A stretch of DNA of 64,000 nt from Streptomyces sp. RerS4. Lineage in GTDB: Bacteria; Actinomycetota; Actinomycetes; Streptomycetales; Streptomycetaceae. Position 1 is the first letter of the stretch, and every line of letters begins with the position of its first letter. The position numbers were made by a program, and so were the translations under genes. The notes beneath the pieces were generated by a model, which saw only the letters and a program-made list of their open reading frames with translations, searched no databases and had not been told where the DNA came from. The stretch spans positions 4,202,501-4,266,500 of the forward strand of contig NZ_CP097322.1 in the NCBI RefSeq assembly GCF_023515955.1. The letters are read 5' to 3'. This document shows, one piece after another, positions 49,417 through 56,957 of this stretch.

Positions 49417-50853
49417 CTATGTGACGCCCTCACGACCGGGAAGCGGCATCCGCTTGCGCTCCCAGCCCTCCAACGCCGTCAGACAGGCGTGGTCCATGTG
49501 CCGAAGCCCCGTCAGGTCGAGGCGTACGGACGGCCCGTGCGGCAGCGCCTCCAGCGCGTCCAGGAGCTTCGGCAGCCGCAGGAAGCTGGCGTTCCCCACG
49601 ACCCGTACGCACAACCGCTCGCCCTTCTCGCCCTCCCACACCTCCTCGATGTGCACGTGCGAGGTCTCCCAGGCGGCCTTCGCGACGGCCAGTCCCAGCC
49701 CGATCAGCACCCCCTCGAACAGGCTCGTGGCCACGATCGAGCCCGCCGTCACCACGAGCACCACCGCCTCCCCCCGATGGCTGCGCCACAGGGCCGCCAC
49801 CGCCCGCGCCGGCAGCAGCTTCCACCCCGCGTGCAGCAGCACCCCGGCCAGCGCGGCCAGCGGCACCACCTCCAGCACCTGCGGGAAGGCCACCGCGAAC
49901 AGCAGCAGCCAGGCCCCGTGCATCACCCGCGCGGCCCGCGTCTTGGCCCCGGCCTCCACGTTCGCGGCGCTGCGCACGATCACGGCGGTCATCGGCAGCG
50001 CCCCGAGCAGCCCGCAGACGGTGTTGCCGACGCCCTGGGCGATCAGTTCCCGGTCGTACTCCGTGCGCGGCCCGTCGTGCATCCGGTCGACGGCGGCGGC
50101 GCTGAACAGCGTCTCGGCGGACGCGATCAGCGCGAGCGCGACGACGGTCCCGACGGCCCCCACGGAGGCCAGCACCTCGAAATCGTTCCAGCCGGGCGGC
50201 GCCACCGCGTCGAGGACCCCCGTGACCCGGACCGTCTCGACGGGCAGCGTCAGCAGGGCGGCCACCGCCGTCGCGGCGCCGACGCCGACGAGCGCGCCCG
50301 GCAGCACCCGCAGCCGGGCCGGCATGCGCGGCCAGAGCACCAGGACGGCGACGGTCCCCGCTCCGAGCCCCACGGCCGTCCAGTCGGCCGCCGCCCCCAG
50401 CTCGTGCATCCCGGCCAGCTTGGACAGCGTCGGCCCCGGCGCCTCGACCCCGCCGAGGGCGTAGAGCTGCCCGGCGATCAGCACCAGGCCGATCCCGGCC
50501 AGCATCCCGTGCACCACGGCGAGGGAGATCGCCCGGAACCACCGGCCGAGCCGCAGCGCCCCCATGCCGAGCTGGAGGATCCCGGCGAGCAGCACGATGG
50601 CCCCGAGCGCGGGGAGCCCGTACGTGGTCACCGCCTCGTAGACGAGGACGGTCAGCCCGGCGGCCGGCCCGCTGACCTGGAGCGCGCTGCCACGGAACCA
50701 GCCGGTGACGAGGCCGCCGACCACCCCGGTGACGATCCCCAACTCCGCCGGCACCCCGGAGGCGACGGCCACTCCGACGCAGAGCGGAAGCGCGACCAGC
50801 GCGACGACGACGGACGCCCCGAAGTCGTCGCGGAAAGTGTCGGCCCCAGGCAT
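49417..50853 (-). CDS. SulP-family inorganic anion transporter
   Basis: 478 residues. Seen: GVAVASGVPAELGIVTGVVGGLVTGWFRGSALQVSGPAAGLTVLV, SLAVVHGMLAGIGLVLIAGQ, and a short C-terminal STAS-like region (VRVVGNASFLRLPKLLDALEALP, LRHMDHACLTALEGWE). The family carries sulphate, bicarbonate or other anions. ATG 50853 is preferred (AGGGGG upstream) to GTG 50871. A palindrome sits 20 bp upstream. Confidence 0.9.
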   Translation of the reverse strand: MPGADTFRDDFGASVVVALVALPLCVGVAVASGVPAELGIVTGVVGGLVTGWFRGSALQVSGPAAGLTVLVYEAVTTYGLPALGAIVLLAGILQLGMGALRLGRWFRAISLAVVHGMLAGIGLVLIAGQLYALGGVEAPGPTLSKLAGMHELGAAADWTAVGLGAGTVAVLVLWPRMPARLRVLPGALVGVGAATAVAALLTLPVETVRVTGVLDAVAPPGWNDFEVLASVGAVGTVVALALIASAETLFSAAAVDRMHDGPRTEYDRELIAQGVGNTVCGLLGALPMTAVIVRSAANVEAGAKTRAARVMHGAWLLLFAVAFPQVLEVVPLAALAGVLLHAGWKLLPARAVAALWRSHRGEAVVLVVTAGSIVATSLFEGVLIGLGLAVAKAAWETSHVHIEEVWEGEKGERLCVRVVGNASFLRLPKLLDALEALPHGPSVRLDLTGLRHMDHACLTALEGWERKRMPLPGREGVT

Positions 50854-50873
50854 GCGAGAACCCCCTGCCACGC

Positions 50874-50889
50874 GATGACGATTGTCATC
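50874..50889. promoter_or_regulatory. Palindrome GATGAC-N4-GTCATC upstream of sulP
   Basis: A perfect 16-bp inverted repeat with core GATT, 21-36 bp before the sulP ATG. AT-richer than the surroundings and reminiscent of Fur-family (Fur/Zur) boxes, though arm spacing is not canonical. Otherwise the 265-bp gap 50854-51118 shows no gene. Confidence 0.5.
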
Positions 50890-51094
50890 CCCAGCCTGGT
50901 GGGCGCATCGGCCCGCGCCTAGTGATCACGGGGGGCTCGGCGAGGAGCGTGCGCCGCTCACGCCCGGCACACGCTCCGGGCGCCGTCGACCGACCCCGCC
51001 GCCCACGACGAAGGGCACAACGCGGGCGGCCGCCGGCGCCAAGCCCCGGCGATCTGCCCCGTTGTGCCCCGGAGGCTCGACGGCTGCCCCAAAA

Positions 51095-51122
51095 CGATCA
51101 ACGATCCACGATCAACGATCAG
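51095..51122 (-). repeat. Four tandem 7-bp repeats at the end of yajQ
   Basis: CGATCAA, CGATCCA, CGATCAA, CGATCAG in tandem; the last copy overlaps the yajQ stop codon. Could influence transcript 3' processing or simply be replication slippage. Confidence 0.7.
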
Positions 51123-51607
51123 CGGTAGTTCACGAACTGGATCGCGAAGTCCAGGTCCTTGCCCTTGAGGAGGGCCTGGACGGCCTGGAGGTCGTCGCGG
51201 CTCTTGGAGCTGACGCGCAGCTCGTCGCCCTGGACCTGGGCCTTGACGCCCTTGGGGCCCTCGTCGCGGATGATCTTGGCGACCTTCTTGGCGTTCTCCT
51301 GGGAGATGCCCTCCTCGATGGAGGCGAAGATCTTGTACTCCTTGCCGGACAGCTGCGGCTCGCCGGCGTCCAGCGCCTTCAGCGAGATCCCACGCTTGAC
51401 CAGCTTGGTCTCGAACACGTCGAGGACCGCCTTGACGCGCTCCTCGGAGTTCGCCTCCATGAGGATCTTCTCGCCGGACCAGGCGATCGTGGCGCCCGTG
51501 CCCTTGAAGTCGTAGCGCTGCGAAAGTTCCTTGGCGGCCTGGTTGAGGGCGTTGTCGACCTCCTGCCGCTCGACCTTCGAGACGATGTCGAAACTGGAGT
51601 CGGCCAT
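51119..51607 (-). CDS. yajQ: YajQ-family nucleotide-binding protein
   Basis: 162 residues, standard UPF0234/YajQ length. Seen: [29 protein letters not shown]-like [13 protein letters not shown], and [27 protein letters not shown]. Two tandem domains of the same fold. In other bacteria YajQ binds cyclic di-GMP and acts with a regulator; that role is not shown here. ATG 51607 with GGAGCC upstream; nothing overlaps it except the short repeats at its 3' end. Confidence 0.94.
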   Translation of the reverse strand: MADSSFDIVSKVERQEVDNALNQAAKELSQRYDFKGTGATIAWSGEKILMEANSEERVKAVLDVFETKLVKRGISLKALDAGEPQLSGKEYKIFASIEEGISQENAKKVAKIIRDEGPKGVKAQVQGDELRVSSKSRDDLQAVQALLKGKDLDFAIQFVNYR

Positions 51608-51773
51608 GTGCTGTGGCTCCTTGAAGTCGGCTGCTGTGTGCCCCGCAAGCCTAGCCACCACGCCCGGCCGGGGCGCTGATCAATCGGGTGGCGAACCACC
51701 CCCGCACATCGGGTATTGTTTACGTCGTTGCCACGGAGCGCCGCCGCAAGGCGGAAAAACGGCAACAACTCTT

Positions 51774-51855
<82 letters not shown>

Positions 51856-51988
51856 CGCGAGTGGAACCCCCGTTCATCTGCGGAAACGCGATGACCGGGG
51901 GTTCTTTCGTTTCCCCCTGCGGCCGGTCCCGGTGACCCTATCGGGCGCCTCCCGCGCATCGATGGGGGCGGGCCGTCGTTCACGGGGC

Positions 51989-52414
51989 GTGACATGGACT
52001 TCGGACACACGGGGGAAGGTCGGCGGCGGCGTTCTGATGGCCCTGCTCGGCGCCGGCATCCCGGCCCTGGTGGGAGCGGCGCTGGACGGCCACGCGGGGC
52101 AGCCGTACCGGGAGACCCGGCTCCACTTCGCCGCGCAACACCCCGACGGACAGTTCGCGCGGTTCCTCGACCGCGAGGTCACCCCCGCGTTCCCCGACGG
52201 GCTCACCGTCCACCACGGTCGAACCCAACGGCTCGACGCGCACGGGCGGATCGCCCGCGGGGCCTCGTACGAGGTCGTGCTCCTCTACCCGGAGACGGAG
52301 GCCGAGGAGCGCGGCGCGCGGATCGAACGGATCCGCAGGGCCTACGAGAAGGAGTTCCGACAGGAAGCGGAACCGGTCGGACGCTCCGACGACACGGTGG
52401 AAGGGGGGTTCTGA
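51989..52414 (+). CDS. DUF3574 domain protein, secreted or membrane-anchored
   Basis: 141 residues from GTG 51989 (an upstream in-frame GTG 51932 is possible; neither has a strong ribosome site). Hydrophobic stretch GGGVLMALLGAGIPALVGAAL near the N-terminus is a signal peptide or anchor. The rest (YRETRLHFAAQHPD, FLDREVTPAFPDGLTVHHGRTQR, YEVVLLYPETEAEE, IERIRRAYEKEFRQE) matches DUF3574. Function unknown. Single gene downstream of tRNA-Tyr. Confidence 0.8.
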   Translation: MTWTSDTRGKVGGGVLMALLGAGIPALVGAALDGHAGQPYRETRLHFAAQHPDGQFARFLDREVTPAFPDGLTVHHGRTQRLDAHGRIARGASYEVVLLYPETEAEERGARIERIRRAYEKEFRQEAEPVGRSDDTVEGGF

Positions 52415-52421
52415 GCGTCGG

Positions 52422-53078
52422 TCAGTTGCCCGCCACGTCCTTCACCGCCACCGACACCGGCGTCGAACCCTCGACCAACTCCAGCGTCAGACCCGCCGTC
52501 GCCGGCGTCTCCAGCAGCTCCGCCAGCACCGCCGCCACGTCGTCCCGCGACACCGGGCCCCGGCCGGCATGGGCCTCCAGCCGCACCAGCCCGACGCCCT
52601 CGTCGTCCGTCAGCGTCCCCGGCCGCAGGATCGTCCACTCCAGGCCCAACCGGGTCCGCAGGTGGTCGTCGGCCTCGCCCTTCGCCCGCAGGTAGACGTC
52701 GAAGACCTCGTCACCGCCGCGCCGCGCGTCCGAACCCATCGTGGAGACCATCAGGAAGCGCCGTACGCGCGCCCGTTCGGCCGCGTCCGCGAACAGCACC
52801 GCCGCGCCCCGGTCCACGGTGTCCTTGCGCGCCGCCCCGCTGCCCGGACCCGCCCCGGCGGCGAACACCACCGCGTCCGCGCCCTGCAGGATCCCCGCGA
52901 CGTGCTCGACGGAGGCCGACTCCAGATCGCACAGCACCGGCTCCGCGCCCGCCTCCCTGAGGTCGGCGCCCTGCTCCGGGTCACGGATGATGCCCGCGAC
53001 CTCGTACCCGCGCGCGGAGAGCAGACGCTCCAGCCGCAGCGCGATCCGACCGTGTCCACCCGCGATGACGATGCGCAT
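52422..53078 (-). CDS. NAD(P)H-binding protein (atypical short-chain dehydrogenase)
   Basis: 218 residues. Rossmann start RIVIAGGHGRIALRLERLL (GxxGxxA type), VVFAAGAG, STMGSDAR, and a short C-terminal part GPVSRDDVAAVLAELLETP, the layout of NAD(P)-binding 'SDR a5'-type proteins. The Tyr-x3-Lys motif is only loosely present (YLRAKGEAD). Substrate unknown. ATG 53078; convergent with the DUF3574 gene. Confidence 0.85.
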   Translation of the reverse strand: MRIVIAGGHGRIALRLERLLSARGYEVAGIIRDPEQGADLREAGAEPVLCDLESASVEHVAGILQGADAVVFAAGAGPGSGAARKDTVDRGAAVLFADAAERARVRRFLMVSTMGSDARRGGDEVFDVYLRAKGEADDHLRTRLGLEWTILRPGTLTDDEGVGLVRLEAHAGRGPVSRDDVAAVLAELLETPATAGLTLELVEGSTPVSVAVKDVAGN

Positions 53079-53132
53079 GTCCCGACCGTACGACGACCCG
53101 GGCCCCGTCGCCCGCGAACGGACGGCGAACGT

Positions 53133-54434
53133 TCAGGGACCGGGCTCCATCCGGCCCTGCCGGGGCAGGTCCAGCGCCACCGCCACGGCCGAGTCGCAGT
53201 ACTCCCGTACGGCACTCGTCCGGGCTACGACCCGCCCCCGGTGGATCACGATCCGGCTGTACGCGAGGGAGAGCACGCCCGCGATCCGGTCCCCGCGCAC
53301 CGCCAGCAGCTCCGCCGGGAAGCCGGCCTCCACCCGGACCTCGGGCAGCGCCATGGCCTCGCGGGCGACGGCACTGATGGCCTCGTAGGCCTCCATCGGG
53401 CGCAGCCCGCCCTGCGAGGCCAGCAGGTACGCCGCTTCGAGCGGGTCGCCCCGACCGACCGGGTTGCCGGCGTCGCGCAGTGCCCCGCTGCCGGCGGCCA
53501 CCCGGACCCCGGCCGCCCGCAGGAGGCGTACGGGCGCGGTGCGCAGGCCGCGGCGCTCCAGGGCGGCGCAGTCGCCCTGGGGCAGGCAGGTGACGCGTAC
53601 GCCGGCCGCGGCGAGCTGGTCGGCGGCGCGGGCCGCGGCGTCCAGGGGGAGCCGGGACAGGCCGCCGCAGGGGCCGATGGTCACGCCGGGGCGCAGCCCT
53701 CCGGCCATCGCCGCGAGCCGGGCGAGGCGGCCCGGGTCGTCACCGTCCGTGTGCAGGTCGACTGGGCAGCCGTGCTCGTCGGCCAGTTCGAGGACCGCTT
53801 CGAGGAAGCCCGTCGGGTCGGGATCCAGGTCCGGGCAGCCGCCGATCACGGAGGCGCCCATCTTCACGGCGTCGCGCAGCATGGCGAACCCGTCGGCGCC
53901 GGCGACCCCCGTCAGCAGCCGGGGGACGGCCACGGCGGTCAGATCGGCGAGCCCGCGCAGGGAACGGCGGGCCTGGAGGACGGCCTCCAGCGGCCCGAGC
54001 CCGTGCACGTCGCCGATGCGCACGTGGGACCGGACGGCCGTCGCGCCGTGCCCGAGCTGGAGCAGCGCGGCCTCGGTGGCGCGGCGCTGGACCTCGTCGG
54101 GGGCGTACGAGACGGGCCCCTCGCCGTCCGCGGTCAGGGCGGTGTCGCCGTGGGCGTGTGGTTCGGCGGGGGCGGGCAGGAGCAGGTAGCCGCGCAGGTC
54201 GACCCGGGCCAGGGCGGGCGCGGGGAGGCTGCCCGCGGTGCCGACTGCCTGGATGCGCCCGGCGCCGATCCGGACGTCGACGGTGCGGCCGTCGGTCAGC
54301 CGGGCCCCGGTCAGGAGCAGCCCGGTGCCCTCGGGACCGGGTCCGGGCCCGCCGGCCCCGGCCTGGTTCCGCGAGGACGACGACGAGGACGAGGACGACG
54401 AGGACGGGGGCTGCTGCGGCTGGCTGTCGGACAT
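53133..54434 (-). CDS. Amidohydrolase-family protein (cytosine deaminase-like)
   Basis: 433 residues from ATG 54434. The metal-binding His pair is EPHAHGD, followed by a VDLHTDG strand and a late Gly-Ser region GVRVAAGSGALRDAGNP, consistent with the cytosine deaminase/amidohydrolase branch. A flexible N-terminus holds 11 consecutive Ser encoded by a trinucleotide tract (54372-54404) with Pro/Gln. C-terminal beta domain GDRIAGVLSLAYSRIVIHRGRVV is normal. Substrate not assignable; some catalytic positions are non-canonical (PAPAEPHAH rather than PGFVDxHxH). Confidence 0.82.
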   Translation of the reverse strand: MSDSQPQQPPSSSSSSSSSSSRNQAGAGGPGPGPEGTGLLLTGARLTDGRTVDVRIGAGRIQAVGTAGSLPAPALARVDLRGYLLLPAPAEPHAHGDTALTADGEGPVSYAPDEVQRRATEAALLQLGHGATAVRSHVRIGDVHGLGPLEAVLQARRSLRGLADLTAVAVPRLLTGVAGADGFAMLRDAVKMGASVIGGCPDLDPDPTGFLEAVLELADEHGCPVDLHTDGDDPGRLARLAAMAGGLRPGVTIGPCGGLSRLPLDAAARAADQLAAAGVRVTCLPQGDCAALERRGLRTAPVRLLRAAGVRVAAGSGALRDAGNPVGRGDPLEAAYLLASQGGLRPMEAYEAISAVAREAMALPEVRVEAGFPAELLAVRGDRIAGVLSLAYSRIVIHRGRVVARTSAVREYCDSAVAVALDLPRQGRMEPGP

Positions 54435-54763
54435 CGCGCTCCTGCGGTGGCTCGGGCGGTTCCTGTGCCGTGGCCGCAGCCCGCGGCCCAAGATCACGCA
54501 GCGTGCTCAGAGCCTAGGGCGCGGGGCTCTCCGGTTCGCGGAAGAGCGCAATAGTCGTACCGGTGTGGTGCCCTGCGCGCCCGCGTACCCGGGCGTACGG
54601 GCACGCGGCCCTCCCGCTCTGTGACCCCGGCCACAAAACGACGGAAAATCGGCCCCGGAGCCCGCCGGGCGGTGATCACAATCCCCGTCCGACCGCTGCC
54701 GAGCCCAGTCGCCGCAAAGGATTTGGGCGTTCGGCCGGCAACCGTGTAATGTCTTCCTCGCTC
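54435..54763. other. Intergenic region (329 bp) with tRNA promoter near its right end
   Basis: No protein gene is visible. The left part should hold the amidohydrolase promoter; the right end holds the tRNA promoter listed separately. AT-richer stretch CACAAAACGACGGAAAATCGG lies at about 54631-54651. Confidence 0.6.
54723..54752 (+). promoter_or_regulatory. Promoter of the tRNA-Thr/tRNA-Met unit
   Basis: TTGGGC (-35, 54723-54728) and TAATGT (-10, 54747-54752; spacer 18), with an extended TG upstream of the -10. Expected transcription start is just before tRNA-Thr. Confidence 0.6.
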
Positions 54764-54836
54764 GCCCCAATAGCTCAGTCGGTAGAGCGTCTCCATGGTA
54801 AGGAGAAGGTCTGCGGTTCGATTCCGCATTGGGGCT
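54764..54836 (+). tRNA. tRNA-Thr (GGT)
   Basis: Acceptor GCCCCAA/TTGGGGC with discriminator T, anticodon loop ATGGTAA, T-arm GCGGTTCGATTCCGC. 73 nt, CCA not encoded. Confidence 0.96.
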
Positions 54837-54850
54837 CTGGTGAGAGAGGT

Positions 54851-54870
54851 TCCCCACCCTCGGGTGGGGA
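54851..54870 (+). other. Hairpin between tRNA-Thr and tRNA-Met
   Basis: TCCCCACCC pairs with GGGTGGGGA around a tight CTCG-type loop. It may separate or aid processing of the two tRNAs in one transcript. Confidence 0.6.
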
Positions 54871-54884
54871 ACGGATCTCATCAA

Positions 54885-54957
54885 AGCGGCGTAGCTCAGT
54901 CGGTAGAGCAAGCGGCTCATAATCGCTGTGTCACCGGTTCAAGTCCGGTCGCCGCTA
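54885..54957 (+). tRNA. tRNA-Met (CAT), elongator type
   Basis: Acceptor AGCGGCG/CGCCGCT, discriminator A, anticodon stem-loop AGCGG-CTCATAA-TCGCT, T-arm CCGGTTCAAGTCCGG. The first acceptor pair is A-U (not the C-A mismatch of initiators), so this is elongator Met. Confidence 0.95.
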
Positions 54958-54962
54958 CCCAC

Positions 54963-55005
54963 AGTAGCCGATTGCGGGGTCGGTCTCCCGATCGGCTACT
55001 CTTTT
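54963..55005 (+). terminator. Terminator after tRNA-Met
   Basis: Perfect 10-bp stem (54963-54972 with 54991-55000) followed by CTTTTATG. It separates the tRNAs from rpmG, which would then need its own promoter in the following 40 bp. Confidence 0.75.
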
Positions 55006-55045
55006 ATGCGTTCATCCGTCCCATAGTCCGTCAAGGAGCACTCAC

Positions 55046-55210
55046 GTGGCTGCCACCGACGTCCGCCCGAAGATCACGCTGGCCTGCGTGGAGTGCAAGG
55101 AGCGGAACTACATCACCAAGAAGAACCGGCGTAACAACCCGGACCGCATGGAGATGAAGAAGCACTGCCCGCGTTGCAACTCGCACACCGCGCACCGCGA
55201 GACCCGCTGA
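55046..55210 (+). CDS. rpmG: 50S ribosomal protein L33 (zinc-binding form)
   Basis: 54 residues, [20 protein letters not shown]... Cys14, Cys17, Cys41 and Cys44 form two CxxC pairs, so this is the zinc-ribbon (C+) paralogue; Streptomyces usually also has a zinc-free copy elsewhere. GTG at 55046 preceded by AAGGAG. Same tRNA-Thr, tRNA-Met, rpmG, hadA order as in mycobacteria. Confidence 0.97.
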   Translation: MAATDVRPKITLACVECKERNYITKKNRRNNPDRMEMKKHCPRCNSHTAHRETR

Positions 55211-55244
55211 TCCTGGCGAAGTCTCGAATATAGGCACCGTCATG

Positions 55245-55272
55245 AGGTCGTCCCCTTCATTGGGGGCGGCCT
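55245..55272 (+). terminator. Terminator or attenuator hairpin between rpmG and hadA
   Basis: 11-bp stem with two G-U pairs (55245-55255 with 55262-55272) and 6-nt loop, then TGTGTCGTTTCC. Read-through to hadA remains possible. Confidence 0.6.
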
Positions 55273-55326
55273 TGTGTCGTTTCCGCACCGGATCTTTCGT
55301 GTCCCTTCAACAGGAGGTAGTGAGCC

Positions 55327-55779
55327 ATGGCCCTCGACCAGACCTTCGTGGGGCGGACGTACCCGCCCACCGAGCCGTATGAGGTCGGCCGGGAGAAGAT
55401 CCGCGAATTCGCGGTCGCGGTGGGTGACGACAATCCCGCCTACACCGACCCCGAGGCCGCGAAGGCGCTCGGTCACCAGGACGTGATCGCCCCGCCGACT
55501 TTCGTGTTCGCGATCACATTCGCGGCCGCGGGCCAGGTCGTCGAGGACCCGCAGCTGGGCCTGGACTACAGCCGCGTCGTCCACGGGGACCAGAAGTTCT
55601 CCTACGTCCGCCCCGTGCGGGCCGGTGACCGGCTCACCGTGACCTCCACCATCGAGGCCGTGAAGTCCCTCGCCGGCAACGACATCGTCGACATCCGCGG
55701 CGAGGTCCACGACGAATCCGGCGAGCACGTCGTCACGGCGTGGACCAAGCTCGTGTCCCGCGCCCCCGAGGAGGCCTGA
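55327..55779 (+). CDS. hadA: MaoC-like N-terminal dehydratase, HadA-type subunit
   Basis: 150 residues, hot-dog fold of the FAS1/HadA type: FVGRTYPPTEPYEVGREKIREFA, GDDNPAYTDPEAA, VIAPPTFVFAI, SYVRPVRAGDRLTVTS. It lacks the hydratase-2 His, as in mycobacterial HadA, which is the substrate-binding partner of HadB. ATG follows AGGAGG. One bp before hadB; probably a heterodimer in a (3R)-hydroxyacyl dehydration step, substrate unproven in Streptomyces. Confidence 0.9.
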   Translation: MALDQTFVGRTYPPTEPYEVGREKIREFAVAVGDDNPAYTDPEAAKALGHQDVIAPPTFVFAITFAAAGQVVEDPQLGLDYSRVVHGDQKFSYVRPVRAGDRLTVTSTIEAVKSLAGNDIVDIRGEVHDESGEHVVTAWTKLVSRAPEEA

Positions 55780-55780
55780 G

Positions 55781-56209
55781 ATGACCGCGCAGATCCAGTA
55801 CGCAGACGTCGAGGTCGGCACCGAGCTGCCGGCCCGGTCCTTCCCCGTGACGCGCGCCACGCTCGTCCGCTACGCCGGTGCGTCGGGAGACTTCAACCCG
55901 ATCCACTGGAACGAGAAGTTCGCCAAGGAGGTCGGGCTGCCGGACGTGATCGCGCACGGCATGTTCACCATGGCCGAGGCGATCCGTGTCGTCACCGACT
56001 GGACGGGCGACCCGGGCGCGGTCGTCGAGTACGGAGTCCGCTTCACCAAGCCGGTCGTCGTCCCGAACGACGACGAGGGCGCGCGCATCGAGGTCTCCGC
56101 GAAGGTCGCCGCCAAGCTCGACGGCAACCGCGTGCGCGTCGACCTGACGGCCATGAGCGCGGGCCAGAAGGTCCTCGGCATGTCCCGCGCGGTGGTCCAG
56201 CTGGCCTGA
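55781..56209 (+). CDS. hadB: MaoC-family (R)-specific hydratase, HadB-type catalytic subunit
   Basis: 142 residues. The full hydratase-2 motif is visible in YAGASGDFNPIHWNEKFAKEVG, with catalytic Asp and His, then VIAHGMFTMAEAIR. Hot-dog fold. Follows hadA by 1 bp with GAGGAGG upstream. The third mycobacterial subunit (HadC) is not present here. Confidence 0.93.
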   Translation: MTAQIQYADVEVGTELPARSFPVTRATLVRYAGASGDFNPIHWNEKFAKEVGLPDVIAHGMFTMAEAIRVVTDWTGDPGAVVEYGVRFTKPVVVPNDDEGARIEVSAKVAAKLDGNRVRVDLTAMSAGQKVLGMSRAVVQLA

Positions 56210-56267
56210 GCGGCCGCGGCGCCTCTCCCCGGCCGGCCGGGAAGAGGCGCCGCGCTCTGCTTGACGT

Positions 56268-56289
56268 AGTTAGTGATTGAGTACTAACT
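56268..56289. promoter_or_regulatory. TetR operator in the tetR promoter
   Basis: AGTTAGT-N8-ACTAACT (56268-56289) overlaps the region between TTGACG (-35, 56261-56266) and the start. The same GTTAGT-N8-ACTAAC core occurs before the MFS gene, so the adjacent TetR protein is the likely ligand. Confidence 0.75.
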
Positions 56290-56297
56290 TCGTGTCC

Positions 56298-56870
56298 ATG
56301 GCAAGGATGAGTGCGGAGGAGCGACGCGAGAGCGTCATCCGGGCCGCCGTGCGCGAGTTCGCGCGGGGCGGGTACTACGGGACCTCCACCGAGGCGATCG
56401 CCAAGCGCGTCGGGGTGTCGCAGCCGTACCTCTTCCGGCTCTTCCCCGGCAAGCAGGCGATCTTCCTCGCCGCCGCCGCCCGCTGCATCGAGACCACCCG
56501 CGAGGTGTTCACCCGGGCGGCCGAGGGGCTGGAGGGGGAGGAGGCGCGCGGTGCGATGGCCGACGCCTACGCGCGGTTGATCGCCGAAGACCCCCACGTG
56601 CTCCAGATGCAGCTCCAGATGTACGTCACCGTCGCCGCCGCCGAGGCCGCCGGGGACCACGAGCTCGGTGAGCTCGTACGGACCGGCTGGCTGGAGCTGT
56701 GGGACACCGTCGCGCTGCCGCTCGGCGGCGACGTTCGGGAGACCACCGAGTTCATGGCCTTCGGCATGCTCATCAACACGCTCTCCGCGATGGGCTTCCC
56801 GGCCGGCCACCGCATCTGGGACGGGTTCTACCCGTCGGAGGGGCCGGATCGGCCCGAGAAGTCGGAGTGA
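56298..56870 (+). CDS. TetR/AcrR-family transcriptional regulator
   Basis: 190 residues from ATG 56298. N-terminal helix-turn-helix EERRESVIRAAVREFARGGYYGTSTEAIAKRVGVSQPYLFRLFPGK is typical TetR. The C-terminal ligand domain is QacR-like in length but not assignable. Own operator overlaps its promoter. Terminator follows, then the MFS exporter it very probably represses. Confidence 0.93.
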   Translation: MARMSAEERRESVIRAAVREFARGGYYGTSTEAIAKRVGVSQPYLFRLFPGKQAIFLAAAARCIETTREVFTRAAEGLEGEEARGAMADAYARLIAEDPHVLQMQLQMYVTVAAAEAAGDHELGELVRTGWLELWDTVALPLGGDVRETTEFMAFGMLINTLSAMGFPAGHRIWDGFYPSEGPDRPEKSE

Positions 56871-56879
56871 GGCGCGCGT

Positions 56880-56900
56880 GCGCCCGGCCGGCGCTTTTTT
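56880..56900 (+). terminator. Small terminator after tetR
   Basis: 5-bp GC stem (56880-56884 with 56890-56894) then six T. It separates tetR from the MFS gene, giving the latter its own promoter and operator. Confidence 0.65.
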
Positions 56901-56912
56901 CTGTCCAAGAAA

Positions 56913-56932
56913 GTTAGTCAGCAATAACTAAC
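56913..56932. promoter_or_regulatory. TetR operator in the MFS promoter
   Basis: GTTAGT-N8-ACTAAC, the same arms and spacing as at 56269-56288, 26 bp before the MFS ATG. Confidence 0.75.
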
Positions 56933-56957
56933 AACAAGACTCAGGGGGACCGTACAC

